Source: Canna indica (lineage: Eukaryota; Streptophyta; Magnoliopsida; Zingiberales; Cannaceae). From it: DNA of 64,000 nucleotides. A program made the position numbers and the translations under genes. Positions 1-12,060 of this stretch are shown one piece after another (the first letter of the stretch is position 1; the number at the start of each line of letters is the position of its first letter). The notes under the pieces were generated by a model. The model was not told the origin of the DNA. It saw nothing but the letters and a program-made list of their open reading frames with translations, and ran no database searches. The stretch is taken from assembly GCA_034359265.1 (NCBI GenBank), contig CP136891.1, positions 60,736,001 through 60,800,000 on the forward strand, written 5' to 3'.

Positions 1-1065
1 TCATTAGAATAAGTTTGTTATCATCAAAATCAAGATGATGACCAAGGTTGAAAATCTTAGGCCAATAGTTGCAGCATGTCCATCCTAGTAGACATATAGG
101 GCCGCATTCGGACTTTATCTTATAAGGTCTGTTACGTGGTTAGCCTGTTGTGTGTGAACCATTGGACCCCACACTAAGCCAGTAGTGAGTCATGCATAAC
201 GGAGAGTCGGATCTGATAGAACGACTTCGATTTGAATCTTACAAGCCACCACTAAACCCCTTTAATGTGGTCATGAGAGACTCCACCCACAAGTCAAGAT
301 TGAAGTCTAGCAACGTGTCATGACTTCCCGGATAGTGTGAGGTTCAATCTACAGGGATCGGATGCCCTTCGGTGATTAGTTACCATGCAACTAAGTTCCT
401 CAGTTACAACGTTCCGAAGTCGGCTAGGGTACAAAAGAAGTGTCAAACCATAATACAAATTCATATGTATTCCACTCGCCAAGATGTTGTCTCAATAATA
501 AAACGTCAGAAAAATCTTCCTGACTTTCATGTCTACTATGGCCAGAGATTCCCGAGTTGACACTTGTAGGGACACATTGAACATTATCTCCTCTCACTGG
601 GAGTAATCGATTTCATATATGTTGGTTGCTCACCTACCTTTATGAATGCTTCCTCATGTCTAGTAATACTCGGCACATGACGTTGAGGGCCATGTTGGGA
701 TAGAACCAAAGCAATGGGTCATCACTCACAAGGTAACCATGACAACCTCAGGTCCAAGGACTACTTACACCTACTATCACCCGAGGAATATCCTATTGAC
801 ACTCATGTAAGGATTCCATTTCGTGTTTCTCGTGTAGGTCCGTTCAGTGAACTCATTCCCTAATAGTACCCGTCATATGATGCTGAGGGCCATGTAGGGA
901 TAGAACCAAAGCAATGGGTCGTCACTCACAAGGTAACCATGACAACCTCGTGTCCAATTAATGCTTGCACCTACTATCACCCGAGGAACATCATATTGAC
1001 ACTCATGTAAGAATTCCATTTTGTGTCCTCGTGCAGGTCCATTCAGTGAACTCATTACCTAATGA
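1..1065 (-). repeat. LTR-like sequence of a copia remnant with an internal 200-bp duplication
   Basis: This stretch lies downstream (in minus-strand sense) of a copia RNase H remnant and has no credible host ORF, so it is most likely its 3' LTR plus flank. Two tandem copies of about 200 bp sit at about 662-861 and 862-1062. They share the GAGGGCCATG and ACCAAAGCAATGGGTC blocks exactly 200 bp apart, with scattered substitutions. LTR termini are not clear. Confidence 0.5.
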
Positions 1066-1760
1066 GCACCTACGGCTTTGCGGCTTCGCTTGCACCGATG
1101 TACTCAGCTTTTATCACTATCGGCCATAGTACATTGCTTGGAACTTTTCTAGCATACTACACCACCATTCAGAGTAAATACATACCCAAAAATGGATTTA
1201 CTACCGTTCGGATCTGATTGGAACCTAGAATATGTGTAGGCCTCATGTTTAAAATCTGACACACCATAAATCAGGAGAACATCTTTAGTCCTTAAGTACT
1301 TAAGAATGTTTTTTACGAATTTCCAATGTTCCTCTCAAGGATCCACTTGAAATCTACTAGTTACCCCTAGGTCATAATTGACATTAGGTCGAGTACAGAG
1401 CATTGCATACATGATGGATCCTATTGCTGAAGCATAATGGGTCTCGCCTATCCTTTTTCTCTCCTCAGGTGTTTTAGGAGACATCTTCTTGGAAAGAGTA
1501 ATGCCATGACTCATAGGCAAGTAACCTCTTTTACTGCCTTCCATTCTAAATCTTTTTAGCACAGTATCAATATACCGAGACTAAGACAAACCAAGCATCT
1601 TTCTAGATCTATCCCTATAGATCTTAATGCTGAGCATGTAGGATGCTTCGCCCACGTCTTTCATGGAGAAGTTTTTGAATAACCATACTTTCACTGACTA
1701 GAGCAGAGGAACATCATTCCCCATGAGCAGTATGTCATCCACATACAATACAATAAACAC
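1066..1760 (-). pseudogene. Ty1/copia reverse transcriptase - RNase H remnant
   Basis: On the minus strand, the copia RT active-site block YVDD (within VLYVDDILLMGNDVPLL) is encoded near 1700-1750. It is followed by a block around 1335-1562 (SKKMSPKTPEER, GSIMYAMLCTRPN) typical of the copia RT/RNase H junction, and then by an RNase H-like end (AEYIGASEAAK) near 1070-1110. Several frame changes and stops separate the blocks, so no protein can be made. The upstream gag, protease and integrase parts are absent from the window. The adjoining sequence at 1-1065 is probably the LTR of the same element. Confidence 0.8.
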
Positions 1761-2989
1761 AACAGCGCTCCCACTAATCTTTTTATAAACACAATGGCGG
1801 TCCCAATAAACACAAGACTATGGATGCAAGAAAATATAAAATCGGATGTAGGACGAGCTCCGCAATTATCTTGGGCAAAGATCGACTGGTCGCATGTTTA
1901 CCAATGCTCTTCTACATTATACATGAGACCCTAACCCCCAAGTGCCACCCCAAGGTTTTCGAAAGCACGAGGAGTATGACAAAATTATGGTCATGATGAA
2001 TGCAGAAAAATTGCTCCACTTAGTCATAGCGCACGCACCAAGCACTGAATGATCTCAAAGTGAATCCAACTCGTACCGTGGGCCCTCAGGGATTGCACAA
2101 AAGGATTTTTCAAGTATGAACTATAATAAAAACCAAAATTACATAGACGCGAAGACATATTTACATGTGTAGGAAATATTTTGCCATGATCCGTCTTTGC
2201 TCAAGCAAATCAAAAAGTCCCTAACAGTCTTTATATGGAAAGTACTTCATATGAAAAAGTACTTCCATTTCGATGCAAAATGAATTAAAAATGATCAATG
2301 TTCCCAAACCATATACCACTGATTCACACAATGGTCAAAAAATACTCCAAGGAACTCTGAAAAGATTATTATGAATCTAAAAGGACTCTATCTTCCCGAT
2401 GAATCCGAGCGCATCGACCAACGTCCTTCCCATTTTTCGATTTCTCTAATATTTTTGATCTTGGACGTCGTGTGCTAAACGACATGGAACCTAAAATAAT
2501 TCTCCATGAAATCATTAGTTCCATGTTTATTATCATCAAAACTGAAATTAAGACAAATGTTGAAAATCTTAGGCCAACAATCTCTCCTTTTTTGATGATG
2601 ATAAACATCCTTAAGAAAATATATCATTTGAGCGCAAAGAATATCAATCATGGGATTTCTTCCCCTATCAACATGCATATATGTGGAAATGAACTCCCCC
2701 TATCTATATGCATGATTTTCTTATATTTTTTTCTTCCTTTTGACATCACTCAAAAAAAGCAAGAAAAGTCAACTATGGTCAAAGTCGGGACCTACAAACT
2801 AGTTTTCATGAAAAAACATGTAGATCTCAACTCAAGGGATGATAGCATACATATAAGTGAGACTAATCAATACATGATATCATAGAATGATAAACATAAT
2901 CTAAAACTAGAAATCATGTACTAATTCAAGTATCGATATTACACGTCTCAGTTAAAGAATCAAAAATTATTTTAGAAATGATTTTTCTC
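1761..2989. other. Unassigned, probably retrotransposon-derived sequence
   Basis: No host gene is visible. The segment at about 2508-2580 closely repeats positions 1-68: TCATTAG, then TATCATCAAAA, then TTGAAAATCTTAGGCCAA in the same order. The region between may therefore be an insertion flanked by copies of one repeat, or two LTR copies. ORFs of up to 137 codons here (2472-2885) have no recognisable domain. Confidence 0.4.
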
Positions 2990-4608
2990 AAATAATAATG
3001 AGAATGATACCAAAAAATAGAATCAAAATATCATACTTGAAGTCTCATTTGAAAATTTCAACAAAAACCCAAAGTACCAAAACATGAGCATTTAAGGGAA
3101 ACGATACTTCAAGTTCTAAAATTAAATTTCAAAAATTCATAACAAATTATATTTATACTCAAGATTTTTTAAAATTTTATACCATAAACTAGATTTTCAA
3201 ATGAAGATGAAGATTCAAGAATCAACCAAAAATTATTATTTTGCATTTTTCTAAAATTTACTAAGTTCTAGTGGCATTTTCGTAAATAATTGGAAATTTT
3301 CAAAATATTTTCAGATTTCATTCAAACTCATTAGATACCAAGATATGTTCATCTAAAGCATGTGTATTAAGTTTAAAGTGAAAATAATATCGTTTGATCA
3401 ATATATGAACTTAGCAAGATCACATTCAAAGTAGGCATGAAAATATGAAAATGGCTAAGTATCAAATTTTGTTATCTAGTTATATTTTCTCTAACCTAGG
3501 CATCTAAACATCTAACATGAGTGAATCTAAGTATATAAGTCAAGTTTGGACTTAAAATTAAATTTCTCAGTCACTTTGTTGACTAAGGTCAAAGTATACT
3601 TTAAGTTTACAAAAATCAAACTTTTAAATCTTTATAAAATCATATTCTTGAAGAATTTTTTTGAAATTTTAAGTGGACAAACTAGATTTTTTGAGGAATC
3701 TACAGGTTCAAGAATTGGTCAAAAATTAATTTTTATAAATTCATAGAATTCCTAAAAGTCCAAGGGCAGTTTTGTAAATTTCAAGTATTTTTTTTTTCAA
3801 AAGTTATCATTTTTTAGTTACACTTTCCAGATATCGTTGAATAATCATTTGAGATGTATGTGTTAAGTTTGAACTCAAAAAAAAATCTCTAAGTTTATTT
3901 TTTATCATATCTTGATTACAATAAAAAATCGATATTTCTAACTATATATCATTCGAGTTATCAAAATGATTTCTAGAAATTATTTTGCTTAAGCAATGGT
4001 GTGAATGATATTAGAAAAGGAATCAAAATGGTACACTCAAAGTTTCATATGAAGTTTTCCACAAAAAATCAATGTATCGAATTTCAAGAGGATGATACTT
4101 TGCATTTTTGAAATCCAACTTCAAAGTTCCACTATAAATCAGATTCTTAATGAAAAGTTTTGAATTTTTTATTGAAGAAACTAGATTTTTCAATGAAGAT
4201 GCAATTTTAAGAATTAGTTAAAAAGAATTTTTTTTATATTTTTCTAGAAATAACCGAAAATGCTAAAATTTAAATGGCATTTTCGTAATTTTCAATTATT
4301 TTTCAAAATGTGTTCAGTTTTTATTCAAACTTTTATGATACCATATAATGGTCGTATAAAGAGTGTATGTCAAGTTTGAGATGAAAATTATATCCTTAAG
4401 TTAAGATATCAACCTAGCATGGTTTCATTCAAAACTAAGCTAGTTATCAAGAAACTTGCTAATTGTCAATCTTATCATTTACTTATGGTTTTTCATATTT
4501 AAACATATGCACACCAAATATGAATGACTATAAACATGTTTATCAAATATGGATTAAAAATGAGATTTCTAAGTCAATTTGTTGACTTGGGTCAACTTGG
4601 CTCAAAAG
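2990..4608. repeat. AT-rich degenerate tandem repeat, unit about 500 bp
   Basis: Three diverged copies of one unit can be traced by recurring landmarks. A block reading GGCATTTTCGTAA (with variants), then a run of T-rich sequence, appears near 3272, 3765 and 4275. A block ending in GTGTATTAAGTTT-like sequence appears near 3360, 3850 and 4370. Spacings are about 490-515 bp. The copies are heavily diverged and AT-rich. No coding potential is seen. Confidence 0.6.
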
Positions 4609-4613
4609 AGGTT

Positions 4614-7340
4614 TGTCACACCCCAACTGAGGGTAGTGTGACCGGCCAGGGCCTACATCCTACCCTGTAGCCTACTGTCTACACTGACATATAAGAAACT
4701 AGAACATCTCGATAAAAAGAAACCTCAATGCAAGCTTTATTTAATTTTTTTTAAAGTTCACGATATATGTTTTCAAACCAAAGAAGAAAACCAACATCGT
4801 AACAATATGAGCATCTCAAGTATCAGGGTTTTACAAACTTTTTCAAAACACAACTGTTAGTACAGAAAAGGAAAACAACTACTAAGATATTGGACTATGA
4901 CCCAAGGATGCCGCTACGAGATATGGCACCACCGCCTGCCCTCCAGCTGCACCATACCGACAAGCCACAATCAATGCTCATGCTCTGCAAAAAAACAAGG
5001 AAATAAATTATGAGTCCACTTGGGACTCAGTGAGCAGTTCTTCCAAACCTTCACATAATCCTCAGTTAGTCATGCATAACATATAAGACAACATTGTATA
5101 TAATCAGGGAGGTAAGTTACTTTTTTAAATGCGACTACTGGCCCTACAGGTCATGTTGTATAAACTATGTAGGTAAAAACTTGCCATAATGACCTATCAA
5201 GCCTCTGGCATTCGGCCCTTGGGCCTAATCATGGTATAAGAATCCCGACTATAACTGGCCCTACCATACAAGGTAGAATCACCCTGGCCGTTCGGCCACA
5301 TCATATCAAGATGTAAACAATAAATCCCGAGCTATCGACTAGGATGGTCTACTAGTCTCCAGACACCATTTGGGGTAGGGATAGCTAGTCCCACCCAAGT
5401 GGGGTCTGACACCTAGCGGGCCCGCTGGTGCATCTCGAGACCCAATCACTGGCCGAGCTAAGCATTGATCATTTTCAACCTCCACGCTTCTCGGCGGACC
5501 ATCTCAAGAACATCACACAATCAAGTGTTCTAAGATTTCCTTATATACATTTCGGGCTGTTGCCCGTATCCGGCCCTAATCCGGCCTGCAGGGTCAACAA
5601 TTCAATGATGCCCTTCCAAAAATGTGTACACCTAATAATACTAGGTTTCCAAAGATGAATACTAGAAGTCCTAGAAGTTGTATCATTTCCTAGTTCAGTT
5701 TCCATATCTATTATACACCTTACGATGTCCTACATATTATCTAGCGTTATACGCTACCTTGGGTAAGGAATTCTGTGAACCAAACTTAGAATTCCACCCC
5801 TGAATATTTTCGGACAGCATATATGAAATAAAGAACGGTAAACATAATTCACAATAACTACCATGTATAACTACGAGGTTCAACGATAAAAATTTATATA
5901 CTGCATATAGAATTAAATTCAATATGGAACATCGAATCTAGCATGGTAAAAATATCCCAATGGCACTTACCAAATTAATCATGGGTAGCAACATCATGGA
6001 GAACCCGAATTAAAGAGGCAATTAATTCAGTGATTAAAACAATAAGGAACATACATTAAGCATAGCAACAATTTAACATGATATGAGGGATTAAATGAAA
6101 TCTTTCTTTGAATACATATACCATAACATCATATCCATAAGAGCATTAGCAAGAACATTTCCAAAATATGATAATGAAGGTCTATCACTAAACAATTCAT
6201 ATGATAAGCGAGAAATTATGTGACATGAATATGAATTAGCATCGAACGGAAAGGTACGAACAAGTACTCATATAATTTGGTTTACCCTTTTTTTTCCTTG
6301 CTCGGCCGAAGCTTGAGCAAGGTAATTCTTGCTCGGCCGAACCCTATGGATGGGAAGGGGCTGACATTTCATCCATAATTTATATGCAACAGTCTATGGA
6401 TCTAATGTTTAACAAGAAACAAAACTCGGAATCATGCATCTTAACTCAAACAGTCCACACTCCCCATTCATACCACTGATTGGCCGACTCAAGTAGGGTA
6501 AACCCTTGCTCGGCCGAGTCCTCAATTTGAAGGGGGCATGGCTGCAGCAAGAACACCATATGAAGCCGTAGATCTAACATATCATGAACACCATGCGATC
6601 TACGCGCTGCGAAACGAGCGAGGAAAATTTGGAGAAAATTTTGGCATGACCTTTCCCCTATTTTCTCAACTTGGCAATCCACAAAAATGCAAAAAAACCA
6701 CGATCTATTACATAAGATTACATTGCACATACATCGATTTAAAACTCTACTCAAAGAAACTCGTTGATTGACGAAAACTCACGAAGAAAAATCTGATTTC
6801 AAATCTCATAGGGCCGGCCACCCGCCACCCTTCAAAAGCATGATAACCACTCACCTAGATCGGATCATGAAGAAATCTTGAAGAAAATGGGCTGCCGATC
6901 TCCTTGAGTGTCGTCGCGAACTCGGCGCCGATAATATCTCCACCTCCTCTCTCCTTTTCTCCCTCTTGATGGGCTGTGTGTGGCTCTCTCTTTGAGCCAC
7001 ACGGGTGGCTTGGGTGAGGGGTTTTATTCCCCTCATCCAATGACCCAAATGCCCCTCACTTGACTTGACTTCTACTCGGTTCGATCCGAGTCCGATTCGG
7101 ACTCCGATCCAATTCGCACTCATGAGTCGAACTCGACTTAATAAGACATTAGTTCGACTCAATAAGACATCATAAGCATGAAAGGAAATAACCATTGAAC
7201 CAATTTAACTTCATATTTCCATGGGTCGGGTTATACCTTCTACTCAAGGCGATTCCCACGACTCGACCCAGCTAACCTCCGATCTGGTGCACTGCACCAA
7301 AGATATATTTTTATATTAGAAAAAAAAATTGGGTCCTACA
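4614..7340 (-). mobile_element. Solo LTR of a Ty3/gypsy (Del/Tekay-like) element
   Basis: A 2727-bp segment begins TGTCACACCCCAACTGAGG and ends GGGTCCTACA. Read on the minus strand it is a TG...CA LTR whose 3' end (GGCCGGTCAC, then CTCAGTTGGGGTGTGACA) matches the LTR ends of the gypsy elements at 47720-47756 and 58760-58799. It is flanked by the perfect 5-bp duplication AGGTT (4609-4613 and 7341-7345). No internal retroelement sequence adjoins it, so it is a solo LTR left by LTR-LTR recombination. Short ORFs inside (for example 6851-7195) are not believed. Confidence 0.9.
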
Positions 7341-7355
7341 AGGTTATCATGAAAT

Positions 7356-7704
7356 TGTTGAAGTCAAATTATAGTCAACATTTTAGCTGAGTAAGAGCTA
7401 GTGTTTAATATTGGTTCTGTAATAAGTAGTTTATTAAGTGTTTTGTCGTTAACTAGAGTTAGCATACATTTTACTCTTTAATGATACTGATGATTAGCTT
7501 AATTCGGGTTTGTTTATGGAAGTCTACGGGGCCATATAAGCACCCAATTTATAGTTCTGTGCCTTAGCGCTTTTATTCATCATTCAAATATTTCCTCTGT
7601 AACTACATTTTGCTCAGTTATCATCTGCAATCTTCATTGAGAAAAGTTTCCATTTCTTGTACAATTGTTCATTTGATACAACTAGGGATTGAGCTACATC
7701 AACA
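7356..7704 (+). repeat. 5' LTR of a Ty1/copia element
   Basis: This 349-bp LTR runs from TGTTGAAGTC to CTACATCAACA, with matching inverted ends TGTTGA/TCAACA. It is followed after 2 bp by a primer-binding site (TGGTATCAGAGCTTGG at 7707) complementary to initiator tRNA-Met. Confidence 0.85.
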
Positions 7705-7733
7705 AATGGTATCAGAGCTTGGTATTAGCTCCA

Positions 7734-8702
7734 ATGGCGACTGCGGGTCAAGTGAATCCCTCGCTTCCCCATTTTGATGGAGTAGAATATGAAGATTGGT
7801 CGATGATGATGCAGACTTTCTTCATTTCTCAAGATTTGTAGGAAATTGTATCAAATGGCTTTGTGGAAGAGAACCACAATGCAGGAGCTCTTCGTGAGAT
7901 CGGGAAGAAGGATGTGAAGGCTTTGAGCTTCATCCAGAAGGCGCTAGATCGGAGGGTCTTCAAATGGATCTCTAGAGCTTGATCAACAAAGGCAGCGTGG
8001 GTTCTCTTGATGAATGCTTATCAAAGTACAACGAAGGTGAAGAAGGTGATGATCTAGACGATGCAAAGGCAATTTGAGGATTGCTTCATGAAGGATGAGG
8101 ACGATGTCAGCCAATATGGTGAAGAAATGCCCGAGCACAGGATTGTTGAGAAGATCCTTCGAAGCTTGTCCAACAAGTATGATCACATTTCCACAGCGGT
8201 TGAGGAGGAAATGATACTGATGAACTTCCTGGGTCTCTCTAATCACATGAGGATAGAATAAAGAGGCACATGAGCAATTTAGCTAGAGAATTTGAAGAAG
8301 AGGAAGAATCAAAAGTTGTTCTGATGGCAAGCATAAACAACAAGAAAGGAGAGTGGTACGTTGACAGTGATTGTAGTAACCATATGTTAGTTGTCAGCTG
8401 AACTCAATTTGTTTACAGGCTTGGATAGAACACATCTAACTGAAGTAAGATTTAGGGATAGTTTTGTCAAGATGGCTAGAGGTAAAGGACATTTAAGGTT
8501 GAGTCAAAGGGAGGATAAGCTCATTAGAAATGTAATGTATATGCCTGAGCTAAATTCTAACCTGTTAAGTATGGAACAATTGATGAAAGAAGGATTTTCT
8601 CCTGGTTTTTGAAGGAGGGAATTGTATTGTATACACTGATAAGCCAAGAATTATGAGTTAATTCGAGTGCATGTAGCTAACAATAACTTGTTCAGGTTTA
8701 AC
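7734..8702 (+). pseudogene. Copia gag (UBN2-type) and protease-region remnant
   Basis: The first ATG after the primer-binding site opens a copia gag: SLPHFDGVEYEDW, then a capsid-like stretch (SQYGEEMPEHRIVEKILRSL near 8100-8170). Stops occur at 7840 and 7981, and frame changes follow. After an internal deletion, the sequence near 8345-8390 reads WYVDSDCSNHM, the copia protease start (normally with D-S/T-G). The following 8391-8612 block (VMYMPELNSNLLSMEQL) is the GAG-pre-integrase region. The element stops abruptly at 8702, where a gypsy LTR begins. The copia RT fragment at 18150-18772 could be its displaced 3' part. Confidence 0.85.
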
Positions 8703-11170
8703 TGTAATATCCTAGATATTTGAATTTATCCTTTTATGTGTATTTGCCAGCCTAGCGGACTAGTTCATGGTTGAGCCGAGTCGACTCATGGTCCAGAGCG
8801 AGCTTGCGAGCTCAGGTAAGTAGAATATAAATTTATGAATTTATGAATTTATGAATTTTTAGGTTTGGGTAGTTGAGAGTATTTAATTTGGTGTTGTTTG
8901 TGCATAATTGCTAATTATATTCATATGGGCATTTAATTAATTATTTGTGATTTATTAGAATGAGATTAATTAAATTATTTAAGTCTATCGGGTTAGCCGG
9001 TTTTGATTTTGGCTTAAGGTGGATGCGGGTTGTGAATTAAGAGTTTAAGGGGTTAGGGTTGAGGAGGATGTATTAAAACCCTCCGTCATGGCTTATGGCT
9101 CCTATTTTGGAGCCACCTAAAAAGTTGAGAAAGGGAGCCAACCGCCAGCCCCTTTCCCTATCTCCTTGGAGTTGCCACCTAGAGCCAAGCTAAGCCGCTT
9201 GCTTTTTCTTCCCCTTCCTCTCTTCCTTCTTTCTCTTTGGAGAAGAGCCGAGAGGAGCCGAGCTGAGCCGTCTGCTTCCTCTCCATCTCTTCTTTCCCTT
9301 TGGAGCCAAGCCGAGAGGAGCCAGCCGAGCCAACCCCTCTCCTTCCCCTCTCTCCCTCTCTCCAAGCTGGCGGCTTGGAGTGAGTCGCTGCCCCTTGGAG
9401 CTATTTTTTTAGGTTGAGCCATTGACCTTTTGAAGCCGGATTCGAGGGTCATTGTTCGGGATTTCTTTCCTAATATTTTTCCAAATTAAGGTGAGTGGTT
9501 TTATCCCTCCTATTCGGGTTTCCTTTGAATTTTCTTGAAGTCGCCTTGAAGATTCTTGATCTTGAAGATGTTTATTTTTGTTCTTGAGATTTTCTTGGTG
9601 TCTATGCCATGTTTAGATCTTAAATTTTGATGTCATATCATGGGACTTATGTTTAATGGAAGATATGTGATTTTATAATTAAATCTTGTGAATCTTGGGT
9701 GCAAACCTCATCTTGGAGTTCTAGATGTTCTTGATGCTAAAGAATTAATTTAATCTCCTTGATTCTCGTTTAGGGATTCTTGATATATATGCTAATTTTT
9801 ATTGAGTAAAAATTATGAGATTGTTTGCATGATTGTCTTGATCATATGAATATGTAATGTTAGAAATTTAGGGATTTAATTCTGTAAAATTTGAATTTTA
9901 TTTCATGTTATGCTGGAAATTTCAGCTTTTTGAAATTTATGTGTTGTTTATTAAATCTGGATTGATTTTTTATTTCTATGTTATTATGTGATTTGATCTC
10001 TGATTATAGTCGTATAACCTATCGTTTTGACCAGAAAACATAGTTTGGAAATATAGGACACACTTTGGAGAGTAGATTCAGCGTATACATAGCACTTCTG
10101 AGCAGAACAAAACTCTAAAAGAAAACCCTAATTGAGATGATCTAAATTTTAATTCTATAATTAAAATTGGATTTAAGGGTGAGCATAATCTGTTATGAAC
10201 CAAGTTACAAGGTATTCATGAAATATAACAACACAGGTTTATGACATTACGGATCTAAGGGATAGGGGTCAGGTTTGGAGTGTTGAGATGCTTCATAATG
10301 AGGACGCCCTTAGGGCACCGTAGGAGAATCTTGACTTAGGTCTTGATGCACCATATCCTTGGGTATAGCGGAGCGGCTCGATTAGAAGTCGGGTTTCGGG
10401 CTACGCCTTGGTGGTTGGACGCCAAAATTCCCAACCTGCAGGATAAGTTTGGAGGGCCTTTCCTGAATATCCTAGTATGTGCAGTTGCCTTCAGCATGGT
10501 GGGCTTTGGTCCGATGCACTTCCATAGTATGTGCTAGTATGTGATGTTGCCTTCGGGCATAATAGGGCTTCAGCCTGATGCACCCCTATGAGAGTCAGAT
10601 GTCATGGGCATGGGTGACCTGGTAGCTAGTCACACTTTTGTGACGTGATTTCTTTTTAGAGATATAATTTGTTTATGTTATCTTTGTGTTTATTTGTGAG
10701 GGTGGATAAAACCACTCACTGAGTTCTTTGAACTCACCTGTTGTCATGTGATTTCTATTTTGCAGAGTCTGACCGATGAGGTGGGTTGGATGCACTTGGC
10801 ATCGCTGGAGGACAGAGGAGCCATTGGATCTCATAATAGTCCTAGTTAGGGTCGTAGTCGAGTCTTGTTGGTAGTTGTCATGCACTTGTATTAACTTGAT
10901 TTGGAGTTGTAGCCCTGGGGGCATTTATGTTATCTATTTCAGGTTTTATTTGACTGAACTTTCGAACTATTGAACCTAATCGTATTTCCACATTTTCTTT
11001 ACTTCTAAGCCATTAATCTAAACTTGGTATTGGTCCACTTTTCCTTTAAAATAAAATTTATTGTTTTCTTTCTGCTACATTATTTGTTTTGGCATGTGCA
11101 TGGGGTTAGGCTTCGGGGTATACGCACGTATACCGTGGCCGGTCACGTGACCCTGAGTTGGGGCATGAAA
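8703..11170 (+). repeat. 5' LTR of gypsy element 1
   Basis: It starts TGTAATATCCTAGATATT, identical in form to the start of the 3' LTRs at 15269 and 52579. It ends in CACGTGACCCTGAGTTGGGG with the terminal CA mutated (GCATGAAA). It contains a repeated TATGAATTT motif, a purine/pyrimidine-skewed GAGCCGAG segment (9170-9400) and the short GCCTTCGGGCAT-type repeats seen expanded in element 2. Confidence 0.88.
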
Positions 11171-11174
11171 AAAT

Positions 11175-11195
11175 TGGTATCAGAGCATGTGGTTC
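11175..11195 (+). other. Primer-binding site (initiator tRNA-Met)
   Basis: TGGTATCAGAGC follows the 5' LTR end by about 4 bp. This is the usual complement to the 3' end of plant initiator tRNA-Met. Confidence 0.85.
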
Positions 11196-11383
11196 GATCT
11201 GACTACGACCTAGAGTTGTCACTGTATAGGGCATTGCTAGCGTATCAGTATACGGTAGGGGTTTGCTATGAGATCAATGGGCTAAGTCTCCACCTCAGCA
11301 TGACTTGTTGTTTAGTTTGTAAAATATTGGGTGAATTCAATTGCTTAATCTTGAATTATTTCTTTTTTGATGTTTCCAGATCG

Positions 11384-12060
11384 ATGGGGGCCTTTGATGC
11401 CGTAAGGAGCGGTTGTGATAGCAACTCTACTGAGCAACGAGGCCTAGGAGGAGGTCGGGGCCGGGGCCGGGGTCGTGGGAGACCACTGCAGGCCCGGGAG
11501 GAGGTGGGACAAGATCCCATGGTTGTGCAGCTGCAAACCTGAGTGGCTGAGCTAACTGAGGCACTTCGCAAAGAGGAGGAACTGGGATAGTCCCAGGGTA
11601 GCACAGCTTGAGGTCGTGAATGGCCGAGTGCACCATTTTTGGGGGGGCTATCTTTGTATGGGTGCCTGGATTAAAGATCCTTGCAATGATTGCTTTGTAT
11701 CTTGAATGATTCATTGGGTCTCGTCATATAGTTAAAAATTTATGGTACAGTATGGTTAGTGCAGCCCTAGGGATCCTAGGGGGGGTCGGTTAATAGAGTT
11801 TTGCAGAAGTGATCTACAATGGTTGATTGAGAGTAAATTTCCCCTATAGTTGAAATTTTGGATTGATTGGAGGATCTTTCCCTTAGATATCATGAAATAT
11901 AAATTATGGGTGTAGAATTAACAACCTTATGCTTAAGGCTCATGATTGTGTGCGACCAGAGTTGAGCAGGACTAGAATGGTTTTGCTCTGAGGCATGTTT
12001 TGGGTACAGACAGGTTGGGCACTTTAAGAGGAATTGTCCTAGAAGAGGTAGCCAACAGCC
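11384..12060 (+). pseudogene. Gypsy element 1 gag remnant
   Basis: ATG at 11384 opens MGAFDAVRSGCDSNSTEQ, followed by a GRGRGRGR stretch, and is closed by TGA after 53 codons. This matches the gag start of element 2 at 47970. The capsid part is largely deleted. A damaged zinc knuckle at 11996-12049 reads CFGYRQVGHFKRNC, where the second cysteine of CX2CX4HX4C is tyrosine. It is non-functional. Confidence 0.8.

Noticed and set aside
2472..2885. 137-codon ORF as a gene
   Set aside because: No motif, AT-driven composition, and it overlaps a segment repeated at the start of the window.
9117..9452. Opposite-strand ORFs rich in Arg/Glu or Ser/Leu (also at 15914-16297, 45345-45723, 56368-56697)
   Set aside because: They come from the GAGCCGAG/CTCTCC-rich part of the gypsy LTR, open on both strands because of base composition.
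11024..11542. 172-codon ORF as a host gene
   Set aside because: It runs across the LTR end, the primer-binding site and the gag start; its first half is non-coding LTR.
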